This document shows, piece after piece, positions 35,554 through 44,329 of a DNA stretch of 64,000 nucleotides. Origin of the DNA: Lachnospiraceae bacterium M18-1. Lineage in GTDB: Bacteria; Bacillota; Clostridia; Lachnospirales; Lachnospiraceae. The notes beneath the pieces are model-generated. The model was not told the origin of the DNA, did not search any database, and saw nothing but the letters and a program-made list of their open reading frames with translations. The DNA lies in assembly GCA_000403295.2 (NCBI GenBank), contig KE159612.1, forward strand, positions 124,001-188,000. Reading direction: 5' to 3'. Within the stretch, counting starts at the first letter, position 1; every line of letters starts with the position of its first letter. A program made the position numbers and the translations under genes.

Positions 35554-36570
35554 ATGGTAACAGTAGGAATCATCGGAGCAGGAAGAATCGGAAAGGTACA
35601 TGTGGAGAGCATCTGCACGCAGGTTGCGGACGCGAAGGTAAAGACGCTGGCGGATCCGTTTATGAACGACGCAACGGCGGCATGGGCAAAGGACATGGGC
35701 GTGCAGAACATCACAAAGGATTATAAAGAAATCCTTGCGGACCCGGAGATCGACGCGGTGCTGATCTGTTCATCCACAGACACCCATTCTCCCATTTCCG
35801 TGGAGGCGATCCAGGCAGGCAAGCATGTATTCTGTGAAAAGCCCATCGACCACGATGTGAAAAAGATCCAGGAAGTCATCGACGCGTTAAAGGGCAGCAA
35901 GGTGAAATACCAGGTGGGCTTCAACCGCCGTTTTGATCACAACTTTGAGGCAGTACAGAGAGCGGTGGCAGAAGGAAAGGTAGGGGACACCCATCTGATC
36001 AAGATCACCTCCAGAGATCCGGAGCCGCCCTGTGCAGAATACGTAAAGGTATCCGGAGGCATGTTCTTGGATATGACCATTCATGATTTTGACATGGTGC
36101 GTTTCCTGGCAGGCTGCGACGCAGAGGAAGTGTATGTGGAAGCGGCAGTGCTGGTAGATCCGGCCATCGGGGAAGCCGGGGACGTGGACACGGCAGTGAT
36201 CACCTTGAAAATGGAAAACGGAGCTATTGCGGTGATCGACAATTCCAGAAAAGCGGTTTACGGGTACGACCAGAGGGCGGAAGTGTTCGGCTCAAAGGGA
36301 ATGGCTGCAACAGGAAATGACACCGCATCCGCGGCAGTAATCAGCAACGAGAACGGAGTGACCGGGGAGAAGCCGCTGCATTTCTTCCTGGAGCGCTATA
36401 TGGCGGCTTATGCAAAAGAGATCAAGTGCTTTATCGACGCTATCGAAAAAGATACCGACACTCCGCTGGGAGTCATGGACGGCTTAAAGCCGGTACTGAT
36501 GGGCCTGGCTGCAAAGAAATCCTATGAAGAACACCGTCCGGTGAAGATCTCGGAGATCGCGGCGGAATAA
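35554..36570 (+). CDS. iolG: Inositol 2-dehydrogenase
   Basis: This 338-residue GFO/IDH/MocA oxidoreductase oxidises myo-inositol to 2-keto-myo-inositol with NAD. It has the Rossmann start VGIIGAGRIGKVH, the catalytic CEKPIDHDV (Lys) and GGMFLDMTIHDFDMVR (Asp, His). AAGGAGGAG precedes the ATG. It is the last gene of the cluster and the first enzyme of the pathway. Confidence 0.94.
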   Translation: MVTVGIIGAGRIGKVHVESICTQVADAKVKTLADPFMNDATAAWAKDMGVQNITKDYKEILADPEIDAVLICSSTDTHSPISVEAIQAGKHVFCEKPIDHDVKKIQEVIDALKGSKVKYQVGFNRRFDHNFEAVQRAVAEGKVGDTHLIKITSRDPEPPCAEYVKVSGGMFLDMTIHDFDMVRFLAGCDAEEVYVEAAVLVDPAIGEAGDVDTAVITLKMENGAIAVIDNSRKAVYGYDQRAEVFGSKGMAATGNDTASAAVISNENGVTGEKPLHFFLERYMAAYAKEIKCFIDAIEKDTDTPLGVMDGLKPVLMGLAAKKSYEEHRPVKISEIAAE

Positions 36571-36616
36571 ATAGGACACAATAGTGGAACTCGTTACAAA
36601 ATAAGGAAGAAATAAA

Positions 36617-36645
36617 GGGGGCTGTTTATGACAGCCCCTCTGTTC
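36617..36645. terminator. Terminator between iolG and the convergent ABC permease
   Basis: GGGGCTGT (36618-36625) pairs with ACAGCCCC (36631-36638), then TCTGTTC. It is placed to end both the iol transcript and the opposing permease transcript. Confidence 0.65.
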
Positions 36646-39199
36646 AATCCTGATACTTGATCCGTTCCACCAGGGACGTCCTGTCCTGCTCCTTCAGACA
36701 GAAGCAGGAGATCAGCATGGGAAGGAAGATCATCGCCGCGATATACAGGACCACCGCCTCGACCGGAAAACGATAATGCAGATACGAGGCCGTCCGGTGC
36801 ATATACTGTATAAATCCAAACCCGGCCAGAGAGCCCGCCGTCAGCGTGACCATCAGGTTCGGCAGCGCGAGAAGAAGACTCTCCCACAGCAGCATCCTGC
36901 GCAGCTGTCTTTGCTCCATACCCACGGATTCCAGCATGGACAGTTCCTTTTTCCTGGAAGCAAAGCTGCTGATCAGCGTATTGACCAGATTAAAAAGGCT
37001 GAATAATATGATGAACAGGGAAAGTCCGTAGATCTGTGCCTGGTTGCTTCGGATCTTGCCCGAATCTTCCTGTACCTGTTCCCGCAGTGTGAAGAGGGAC
37101 ACGTCGTCATATTCGCTGATCAATTCCCTTAAGTCCGCTTCCACCTGCCGCCCGTTCTTTTCGTAATCCTCTGCGGAAATGGTGAAACTCTCGACAGTAT
37201 TCATTGTTTTCCACAATTTTTCCCCGGTCACGTCCGCCATAAAAAAACTGTCCACGGAACCCGAAGGCGGATCTGCGACAGACTCCGGCGCGACAGCCGC
37301 AACCTCCAATTCGATCTGGTGCTCTTTCCCGTCAAAATACCGGATGTCTAACATTTCTCCGGGCACAAAAGCGGCTCCGGTGAGCTGTTCGTACAGCGCC
37401 GGGTTGGCGATCAGGACTGCATCGTGCTCCGCCAGATATTCATAGGTATTGTTTCCCACGGCGTCCAACTGAAAAAAATCGGTGTCATTTTCTGTCAGGA
37501 GATAGAAGGGCTGTGTAAATGTACTCCCATTGCGTTCGATCACGCCTGTCGCGGTGTGTATCGTCTGCACGTCCTTCACATGCGGTATCTGCCGGATACG
37601 CTGCTCCAGCTCCTCACTCAGATGGCCTGTAAGCTGCATATCCGTAATCCCGTAAGTTCTCGGCGCCGTGTGGCTGTACAGGTAAGAGAGATAGTATTCC
37701 CCCTTTCGAAAAAGATCCTGTCTGGAAAATGCTTCTTTGTCCCAGGAAGCATTCCAGGAGGAAGCGACCATAAACAGGATGCCGCCAAAGGCAAGGGATG
37801 CTGTCGTAAGCCACCATTTTTTCCGGTTGCTTCGGATTTCCTGCCGGGCCAGTGTATAGGGGGACAAAGGCCTGCGGCCAGGGAGAGACAGATGCCGTAC
37901 AGAGTCCGTCGGCCTGACTTGCTGTGATGCGGCCATATTACGGGGATTGATAGCAGCCGAAACTCTTTCTTTTTTATGCCGCCTGCCGCCTGTTTTCTCG
38001 CTTCCCGTATTTTTTGCAGCATCCACCGGGGAGATCTTGGCTGCAAAAGAGGCGGGTCTGCTGATAGAGAACTGCACGGTCAAGCTTGCAGCTGCCGCCG
38101 CAAAGAGGCACACGATCCCGTAATTTTTCCAGCTCCACCCGGCCGGCAGCAGAAAATAGGCGATGCTTCCGCTGAGCAGCAGACCTGAGGGGATTGATAT
38201 TGCGCTGAGCAGCCAGCCCTCCCGGCGTATCATCTTCCGGACCTGCACTGGCGTCATCCCGATCGTCTGGAACTGGCCGATCTGCCGCACACGGGACATC
38301 ACGGAAAAATAGAAAATGCTGTAGATCACAAGGCTGCCGGCAAAAAAGAGCAGGACCGCGACAAATAAAACAACATACAATCCGGAATTTCCTTTCTGGA
38401 GCGACTCGCCGAATTTCCCGTTGGGATTTACATTGGGCCGGCTGATTCCATGGTCGGCGGCAAGCTGATAGACCAATGTGGTAAATTCGGTATAAGACAT
38501 GCCGTCGGTGTCCCGCAGGCGTACAAGCGCTTCACCGGGAATCTGTTCCATCAACGCGTTTTCCTCCGCAAATTCCCGGGAGACGTAGACGCTGTACGAG
38601 GAAGTGTAAAATGTTTTCTCTGTCAATCCGGTAATGACAAATTTTTCCATGCCGTTTCCTGTATCCAGAGTGACTGCGGAACCGATCTTTCCTTTGTTTT
38701 CCAAAGCCGGTGCAGAGCCGGAATTTCCATCATTTTTCGGACACGCCTTTTCCGCATCCGAAGCTTTTTCCAGGGCCTTTACAAAGGCTTTATCCAACAC
38801 GATCTCATGATATTTTTCGGGCGCCTTTCCCTCCGTGAGCTGATAGGTTTCTATCGGACCGTCGTGGCTTCCGAAGAACGTATAATGATATTTTGCGTCT
38901 CCTGCCTGAAAATCCTTTTCACTGTATTTGTAGGGGACTGATACGTCAACCCGCTCATCGTCTCCCAGCGCATCCATCTGTTCTGCGGTCACATGCATAT
39001 AAATAACGTGCTGCATTTTTGTAAGGATCTGCTGTTCGGCAAAATGCTGTCCCATGAGGTACAGGGAGAGCGTGGATACCAACAGGACCGCCAGCAGGAT
39101 GGACAGCACGGAAATCATTGCAGACAGCTTTTTTGAAAGCAGGTTATTTTTTGCAAGCCGAAAAAGGAGCCGGCGGTTATTGTTTCTGTTCAGTTCCAT
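36644..39199 (-). CDS. ABC transporter permease with two FtsX-type domains
   Basis: The 851-residue membrane protein has an N-terminal TM (about 27-50), a large extracellular domain, three TMs (about 275-380), a linker, and a second TM/extracellular/three-TM unit ending near 850. Both cores look like FtsX/MacB permeases (VRQIGQFQTIGMTPVQVRKM and RKKELSMLESVGMEQRQLRRM). ATG 39199 follows CAGGTGG; the upstream GTG is less likely. It forms an exporter with the ATPase gene just upstream and is downstream of a two-component system, the pattern of peptide-antibiotic resistance or lipoprotein-release modules. Confidence 0.88.
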   Translation of the reverse strand: MELNRNNNRRLLFRLAKNNLLSKKLSAMISVLSILLAVLLVSTLSLYLMGQHFAEQQILTKMQHVIYMHVTAEQMDALGDDERVDVSVPYKYSEKDFQAGDAKYHYTFFGSHDGPIETYQLTEGKAPEKYHEIVLDKAFVKALEKASDAEKACPKNDGNSGSAPALENKGKIGSAVTLDTGNGMEKFVITGLTEKTFYTSSYSVYVSREFAEENALMEQIPGEALVRLRDTDGMSYTEFTTLVYQLAADHGISRPNVNPNGKFGESLQKGNSGLYVVLFVAVLLFFAGSLVIYSIFYFSVMSRVRQIGQFQTIGMTPVQVRKMIRREGWLLSAISIPSGLLLSGSIAYFLLPAGWSWKNYGIVCLFAAAAASLTVQFSISRPASFAAKISPVDAAKNTGSEKTGGRRHKKERVSAAINPRNMAASQQVRPTDSVRHLSLPGRRPLSPYTLARQEIRSNRKKWWLTTASLAFGGILFMVASSWNASWDKEAFSRQDLFRKGEYYLSYLYSHTAPRTYGITDMQLTGHLSEELEQRIRQIPHVKDVQTIHTATGVIERNGSTFTQPFYLLTENDTDFFQLDAVGNNTYEYLAEHDAVLIANPALYEQLTGAAFVPGEMLDIRYFDGKEHQIELEVAAVAPESVADPPSGSVDSFFMADVTGEKLWKTMNTVESFTISAEDYEKNGRQVEADLRELISEYDDVSLFTLREQVQEDSGKIRSNQAQIYGLSLFIILFSLFNLVNTLISSFASRKKELSMLESVGMEQRQLRRMLLWESLLLALPNLMVTLTAGSLAGFGFIQYMHRTASYLHYRFPVEAVVLYIAAMIFLPMLISCFCLKEQDRTSLVERIKYQD

Positions 39200-39201
39200 A
39201 T

Positions 39202-39876
39202 CTACCACCTGCTTTCCGCGATCTTTCCGTCTTCGATGCGGATCGTGCGGTCCGCCGACTGGGCGATCTCATCGTTGTGGGTGATCATGACAATGGTCTG
39301 ATGAAAATTTTTACTGGTGGTCTGGAGCAGGCCGATCACCTCCTGGCTTGTGCGGCTGTCCAGATTTCCCGTGGGCTCGTCCGCAAGGATGATGGCAGGC
39401 TTCGCGGCCAGCGCCCTTGCGATCGCGGCGCGCTGCTGCTGTCCACCGGAGAGCTTGCCGGGCTTTCTGGAGAGCTTATCGTCCAGGCCCAGGGTCCTGA
39501 CGACTTCCATCATATATGTTTCATCCGGTTTTCGTCCGTCCAGTTCTACCGGAAGGACGATATTGTCGTATATGTTCAGGTTTGGGACGAGGTTGTAGTT
39601 CTGGAAAATAAATCCGATCTTCCTCCGGCGGAAAATGGTAAGCTCATTCCGGTTCATTCCATTTAGTTCCTGGCCGTCTACGACGACACTCCCGCTCGTA
39701 GGAGTGTCCAGCCCGCCCAGCATGTGGAGGAGCGTGCTTTTTCCGGATCCGGAGGTCCCGACGATCGCGGTAAAGCTGCCCTGTTCGATTTCTATGGTAA
39801 TTCCGTCCAGAGCTTTCACCAGAACCGGCTCTTGCCCATAATATTTTTTCAGATCATTTGTGCGTAAGATATTCAT
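39202..39876 (-). CDS. ABC transporter ATP-binding protein (MacB/LolD type)
   Basis: The 224-residue ATPase has Walker A VGTSGSGKST (39-48), the Q loop FIFQNYNLVPNL, signature LSGGQQQR and Walker B AIILADEPTGNLD, plus the H loop MITHND. The NLDS and FQNYNL details place it with exporters that work with FtsX-fold permeases. The permease start follows 2 bases after its stop. Confidence 0.93.
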   Translation of the reverse strand: MNILRTNDLKKYYGQEPVLVKALDGITIEIEQGSFTAIVGTSGSGKSTLLHMLGGLDTPTSGSVVVDGQELNGMNRNELTIFRRRKIGFIFQNYNLVPNLNIYDNIVLPVELDGRKPDETYMMEVVRTLGLDDKLSRKPGKLSGGQQQRAAIARALAAKPAIILADEPTGNLDSRTSQEVIGLLQTTSKNFHQTIVMITHNDEIAQSADRTIRIEDGKIAESRW

Positions 39877-40038
39877 ATCTGTTCACCTCCTTCACAGATA
39901 TGACTGCTGTCCTGTCCTGGATCAATATAAAGATTCATGTCTATCATCTCCTATTCATTTGATACTTATAGGATAGACCTGAATGTTATCATTCTTGTTT
40001 CAATTTCAAAAGAAAATGTATCAATATAGATACAATCG

Positions 40039-40105
40039 GTTACTGTTTACGACGCCTTGCACCTTGCTGCAAGGCATCTGTCCGGTAAAATAGCAGCTGC
40101 GGTCA
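40039..40105 (+). repeat. Dispersed palindromic repeat C, copy 1
   Basis: GTTACTGTTTACGACGCC, then GCACCTTGCTGCAAGGCATC and GTAAAATAGCAGCTGCGG. Closely related to 49193-49257, which reads GTTACTGTTCACGGTGCC. It lies between the ABC genes and the histidine kinase gene. Confidence 0.7.
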
Positions 40106-40130
40106 CTACACTAGCCCATCTGCACTCTGT

Positions 40131-41195
40131 TCAGATCCGGTTCGGGAGGCAGACGGAGAAGCAGCTTCCCTCCCCCGGCACGGAGCGGACGGCGATATAC
40201 CCTTTCTGCAGGGTGATGATATACCTTGCCAGGTACAATCCCAGACCTAAGCCTTCCTCCTGGGAGACACTTTTTTCCCGGTAAAACCGTTTGAAAATGT
40301 CGTTTATATGGGCAGGGTCAATCCCTTTCCCGGTATCCTGTATCCGGATTTCCGTATACATTTCACCGACATGGACGGAAATGTGGATGCTCCCGTTTTT
40401 CGGTGTATATTTCACCGCATTATCCAGAATATTCTCAATGGCTTCGGCCGTCCACTTCTTGTCGTGGCAGACCTGGATCGAGGAGCCGCAGTCTGCGGAA
40501 ATCTCGATATTTTTTAGTCCGGCCTTATGTATGATGTTATTGACCGCGGCTGCAAGTGTGTCAAGGACCCTGCGGTTTTCCATTTCCGGATGGATCATAT
40601 CCGTCTCCAGCCGGGAAGCTTTCAGCAGCGTATCCAGAAGAAACTCCAGCTTGATCAGCTGTTGTTCCATCACTTTGTTGGCCTGACTGCCGCCGGCTGC
40701 GCCTTGAAATGCCGGAGTATCTGCGGCAGATATGCGATACTGTGCAGACGATAACTCCAGAGTATCTGCGGACGGCGTGAGATACTGCGCAGACGATAAC
40801 GCCGGAGTAACTGCAGCAGGCACAGCACATGCCGGAGAAGGGTACAGCGGTGTTTCTTCCTCCGACAGCATCTCGCAGTACATTTTAAGATTTGAAACCG
40901 GTGTTTTGATCTGGTGGGTGATCTCCGAGATCATTTCCAGGAGCTGCTGCTTTTCCCTCTTACTTTCCTCAAGCCTCAGCGCGGTCAGCCGCTCCATCTT
41001 TTCCATCTCCATCACGACCTTGGAAGTGAGGGTTTCCCGATTCTGCTGGATCTGTACAGGTTCGCCGCGCATGACTTGCTCGGCGTAACGGCAGATATCA
41101 GAGACAAGGCGGACGAACTGCCTTCGAAAATGAAAATAAATACACAGATTGATCAGGCCGCAGAATAAAATGACGGCAGCAGTTCCCGTCATCAT
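40131..41195 (-). CDS. Sensor histidine kinase with a repetitive insert in its dimerisation hairpin
   Basis: The 354-residue kinase has a single N-terminal TM (about 4-22), a short juxtamembrane coiled coil, the H box EITHQIKTPVSNLK (His94), then N box ENILDNAVKYTPK and G boxes DTGKGID and GLGLGLYLARYI. Between the two helices of the HisKA hairpin (about 114-172) lies an unusual Ala/Ser/Pro-rich insert with 15-residue near-repeats (TPALSSAQY, TLELSSAQY, TPAF starting at 130, 145, 160). Ordinary kinases have only a tight loop there. It overlaps the response regulator gene and presumably controls the ABC exporter. Confidence 0.88.
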   Translation of the reverse strand: MMTGTAAVILFCGLINLCIYFHFRRQFVRLVSDICRYAEQVMRGEPVQIQQNRETLTSKVVMEMEKMERLTALRLEESKREKQQLLEMISEITHQIKTPVSNLKMYCEMLSEEETPLYPSPACAVPAAVTPALSSAQYLTPSADTLELSSAQYRISAADTPAFQGAAGGSQANKVMEQQLIKLEFLLDTLLKASRLETDMIHPEMENRRVLDTLAAAVNNIIHKAGLKNIEISADCGSSIQVCHDKKWTAEAIENILDNAVKYTPKNGSIHISVHVGEMYTEIRIQDTGKGIDPAHINDIFKRFYREKSVSQEEGLGLGLYLARYIITLQKGYIAVRSVPGEGSCFSVCLPNRI

Positions 41196-41875
41196 TTGGC
41201 GTCACCTACCCACTTATAGCCTAAGCCGTAAATGGTCCTGATATACTGATGTTCTCCGTCCGCGATCTTATTTCTCAGCCTGCTCACGTTTAAGGAAAGG
41301 GTATGCTCATTGACATAGTTTTCCTTCCGGTCCCAGATTTTTTCCAGGAGGATGTCCTTGGTCAGGATCTGATCCTGGTTCCGGCAGAATACTTCTAATA
41401 TTTCAAATTCCGTAGGAGTAAGGGAAATTATGCTGCCCTGATTTTTGACGATCCGGTTTTCCAGGTCAACGGACAGGCTGCCGGCCGTATAGACTTCCGG
41501 CTTTTGCATGCCGGAGCATCTCCTCAATATGGCCTGTACCTTTTCCATAAGCACCTTGACGCTGAAAGGCTTTACAATATAATCATCCGCGCCGGAGCGC
41601 AGTCCCTGGATGATCTCCTCCTCCAGATTATGGGCAGTCAGAAAAATAAACGGGACATTGCGGTGTGAGATGGTTTCCTGCGCAAAATCAAAACCATTGC
41701 CGTCGGGCAGGTTCACATCCAGCAGGATCAGGTTAAAATGTTCATGGCTGAGGAGGGCTTTCGCCTCCGAAAGAGAGTATGCACAGAAGGGGGTGATGCC
41801 CCGCTTCTGCAGGTTGTAGCATAAGCCGGAATTTAAGATCTCGTCGTCTTCGATGACTAAAATGTTTGTCTGCAT
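41192..41875 (-). CDS. OmpR-family response regulator
   Basis: The 227-residue regulator has receiver-domain residues VIEDDE (8-13), phosphorylation site LLDVNLPDG (Asp53) and KPFS, and a C-terminal winged helix (about 130-225; LTPTEFEILEVFCRNQ, ENYVNEHTLSLNVSRLR). Its stop overlaps the kinase start (ATGA). Together they most likely control the neighbouring ABC exporter in response to an envelope-acting compound. Confidence 0.92.
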   Translation of the reverse strand: MQTNILVIEDDEILNSGLCYNLQKRGITPFCAYSLSEAKALLSHEHFNLILLDVNLPDGNGFDFAQETISHRNVPFIFLTAHNLEEEIIQGLRSGADDYIVKPFSVKVLMEKVQAILRRCSGMQKPEVYTAGSLSVDLENRIVKNQGSIISLTPTEFEILEVFCRNQDQILTKDILLEKIWDRKENYVNEHTLSLNVSRLRNKIADGEHQYIRTIYGLGYKWVGDAK

Positions 41876-42100
41876 GGTGTTGGTCTTCTTTCTGTCGGGG
41901 CAATATACCGGATGACTGCGGGGGGCTGCCGAAAGCAGTATACGGGGGCGCAGCAGACGGTATATTGATCATTATTATATGCGCGGCATAGATACATGGC
42001 GCCATGGATTTTTTCTATGAATCCGCGTGATGCTAATAGTATAGCAAGTTTGGGAGGCTGATTCAATGGCAACATCATCGCACCACACTTTTATGTCGGC

Positions 42101-42125
42101 TAACCGTGCAGCAAGTGCACGGTTA
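42101..42125 (-). terminator. Hairpin overlapping the stop of the GtrII-like gene
   Basis: TAACCGTGCA (42101-42110) and TGCACGGTTA (42116-42125) form a perfect 10-bp stem with a 5-nt loop; the stop codon of the gene is part of it. The flank AATCCGTGAACAGTAA resembles the C repeat family. Confidence 0.5.
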
Positions 42126-43733
42126 ATCCGTGAACAGTAAAACAGGTTCCGACATTTTGATCACGATCATATCCTCGTCCCGGACCACCGATCCCTGCTG
42201 CGGCCATGACGGCATTTCTGCCCCGAGCTTCTCCGCTTTCTTCCAATGCTCTTCATCCGGCTTTTGGTATGTGTATCCTAGTGAACTCCAGTAGTTGAGC
42301 ACTCGATTGCATGTGGATCCAGGGATGGTCTGGTCCCATTCATAAAAGGAATGCCCCAGTGTCTCGCCCTGGACCATGGATGGATTGCAGGCCGGGGACC
42401 ATATGCCCAGGATGGCGACCGTGCTTTCTTCAGTACCGCCCATTTCGGCTACTTTGCTGGTCAGCTGTTCCGTCAGCGTATTCTCCTGCCGGCGCACAAC
42501 ATATTCTGAATAAAGAAGCCGGTTGCCTGGTACGATATTGCCCCGGAAGATGAGAAGCAATAAGAGTCCGGCTGCAGCAGCCCGGATAAATTCGAAATGC
42601 TCAGAAAGCTTTTCTGTGTTTTCTAAGATTCGTTCGCCGATCATTTGAGCGCCGGCCGCCACAACAAAGGGCAGCGCGAGCTGTCCGCGCACGACCGGAG
42701 GCGAGCCCAGCAGAATCGGAAGAAAAAACGGTGAAGCCAGCAGCATAAATATCACCAGGACATAATACAGATAAAATCTGTGTTCTGCAGCTTTTTTTCT
42801 GATTTTCCAAAAAACTGTCAGCAAAAGGCCGATGCACACGAAAAGATATCCCCGATTCCAGAATATATTTCTTCCCAGGATAACATCGCCCGCATATATT
42901 TTTAAAGACGATACGATTTCATGGAGAGGATACTTTCCCCAGTGGATCATATTGTCTGTATATGCCCCTGCCTCAATGCCTTTCAGGAACCTCAGAAGTT
43001 TTCCCAGCAGGCTGAAGATCAGATAATCACATAAAAAAACGGCGAAGAGCTTTGCGGAGATTAAGATTACCTGGCCTTCGGCTTCTTCGTTTCTGTAATG
43101 ATATGCCAATACAAAGGAGGTCAGGGACGCGGATATATAAATCGGCACAAATGCCTGGTAGGAGGCGAAGCACCATACCCCAAGCAGGATGGACAGCAGG
43201 AGCCGGAGGAACTTGCCAGACAGGATCCACTTCCATTCCAGAAGCAGCGCCGCCGCACAGATCAGCATGGCGAAGGCGATCTCAAAGGACTGGCACTGAA
43301 AGTTTGTCTGCTCGACCATGGGGACGCTGGAAAAAAAAACTACGGGAAAGACCCAGCAGAGTTCTGTCCGTCCGCAGTTTTTTCCCTTGATCCAATAAAA
43401 AAAATACATCCATGCAAGACTGTAGATGAAGGTCGTGGCAGCCATAAGGATCGCAGCAAACCCTGGAATGATGCTCAGTAATCCCGTGAGCCATTTTGTA
43501 AAGACCAGCCCATACCGGTTGATGGCCAGCCAGCCATTATAAAATTCCATTTGTTTTATTATGATATCTTCTGTGTCGATGGAAAAACTGAAATGGAACA
43601 GCATGAAACCATAGGTAACAAATATCATGAGCAGTACGATATATATCGATATTTTATGATTTCTGCAGAAATGAAAAAAGCTTCCTGCAAATCCCTCAGA
43701 CTGATTTTTTTTGTATCTTTTATAAGCTTCCAT
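42123..43733 (-). CDS. GtrII-like polytopic membrane protein (glucosyltransferase domain)
   Basis: The 536-residue protein has about ten TM segments. The early extracytoplasmic loop with SIDTEDIIIKQMEFYNGWLA and NRYGLVFTKWLTGL resembles GtrII-type glucosyltransferases that decorate surface polysaccharides from a lipid-linked donor. The C-terminal 130 residues are soluble. There are no glycosylation genes nearby to support a pathway. The call is by overall pattern and moderately sure. Confidence 0.6.
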   Translation of the reverse strand: MEAYKRYKKNQSEGFAGSFFHFCRNHKISIYIVLLMIFVTYGFMLFHFSFSIDTEDIIIKQMEFYNGWLAINRYGLVFTKWLTGLLSIIPGFAAILMAATTFIYSLAWMYFFYWIKGKNCGRTELCWVFPVVFFSSVPMVEQTNFQCQSFEIAFAMLICAAALLLEWKWILSGKFLRLLLSILLGVWCFASYQAFVPIYISASLTSFVLAYHYRNEEAEGQVILISAKLFAVFLCDYLIFSLLGKLLRFLKGIEAGAYTDNMIHWGKYPLHEIVSSLKIYAGDVILGRNIFWNRGYLFVCIGLLLTVFWKIRKKAAEHRFYLYYVLVIFMLLASPFFLPILLGSPPVVRGQLALPFVVAAGAQMIGERILENTEKLSEHFEFIRAAAAGLLLLLIFRGNIVPGNRLLYSEYVVRRQENTLTEQLTSKVAEMGGTEESTVAILGIWSPACNPSMVQGETLGHSFYEWDQTIPGSTCNRVLNYWSSLGYTYQKPDEEHWKKAEKLGAEMPSWPQQGSVVRDEDMIVIKMSEPVLLFTD

Positions 43734-43850
43734 AAAATTACATCCTTTTCCACTTTTCCAGTATTTTTGTATAGTATTACCATGAATAAATCAAAGTATT
43801 CGTTAACAGGGCATACCTGTTCTGAGCGAAAAAATGCACGAAAGAAGACT

Positions 43851-43920
43851 TTATTGACGCGAAGCAACGAGCCAAGCAGCCATGCCTGCATGGATATTTG
43901 GCGACTGCCGCGAAGGTCAA
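43851..43920 (-). repeat. Dispersed palindromic repeat A, copy 3 (inverted)
   Basis: Reverse complement reads GGCAGTCGCCAAATATCCAT, then GCAGGCATGGCTGC and TTGGCTCGTTGCTTCGCG, the best match to copy 1 at 24368. Confidence 0.75.
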
Positions 43921-43978
43921 ATACCCCGCAGCTTGTGCAGGGTATTGTATAATATATGCTCCAAGATCCGGTATTATG

Positions 43979-44065
43979 CCTATACCCAAGGGCACCCCAT
44001 AATGGCCATCCGGCCGATTCACAGGGTATACCCAAGGGCACCCCATAATGGCCATCCGGCCATGA
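43979..44065 (+). repeat. 46-bp repeat B, two tandem units
   Basis: TATACCCAAGGGCACCCCAT begins at 43981 and again at 44027 (period 46), each followed by AATGGCCATCCGGCC. Same period and nearly the same unit as at 29038-29130. Confidence 0.82.
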
Positions 44066-44168
44066 GGTATTATTTACTGGTCTGCCATTCATTCGCGGCC
44101 CGTACGGACAAACAAAGACTTCGCGATCTCCTGCCGGGGGGATGGATGCAGCGTTTTACAGTAATCGA

Positions 44169-44271
44169 AAAGGGACTGCCGGAAAATGCTGTTTGCCTGC
44201 GATATAGTGCCAGATCTGATGAATCACAGCAATATATTGCAGGGAGAGCAGCCGTTTTCTGACAGTCCCTT
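44169..44271. repeat. Long inverted repeat (about 22-bp arms)
   Basis: AAGGGACTGCCGGAAAATGC near 44170 pairs with GCCGTTTTCTGACAGTCCCTT ending 44271 with three mismatches; inner segments around TGCCTGC and GCAGGGAG extend the pairing. A transcript would form a ~100-nt rod. Confidence 0.6.
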
Positions 44272-44287
44272 GATATGCAATTGAATA

Positions 44288-44322
44288 GACAGCCGGTATT
44301 GCCCCGGCTGTCCTGTTGTTTT
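44288..44322 (+). terminator. Hairpin with T tract
   Basis: GACAGCCGG pairs with CCGGCTGTC, followed by CTGTTGTTTTTTT. The T tract is on the plus strand, although the neighbouring gene (chemoreceptor) is read from the minus strand; it may be bidirectional or serve a transcript through the repeats. Confidence 0.5.
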
Positions 44323-44329
44323 TTTACCT

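Larger units (their letters stand above)
43734..44329. other. Repeat-rich intergenic region
   Basis: About 600 bp without a convincing gene. It contains repeat A copy 3, two units of repeat B, a 100-nt inverted repeat and a terminator-like hairpin (separate entries). A frame of 126 codons (43882-44262) runs through the repeats and is not considered real. Confidence 0.6.

Noticed and set aside
40096..40112. GCGGTCACTACACTAG as another IS630/MITE end
   Set aside because: Resembles GCGGCCAGCACACTAG but is better explained as the tail of repeat C, and no further match extends inward.
43882..44262. 126-codon frame in the repeat-rich region
   Set aside because: It runs through repeats A and B and an inverted repeat, with no ribosome site or recognisable domain.
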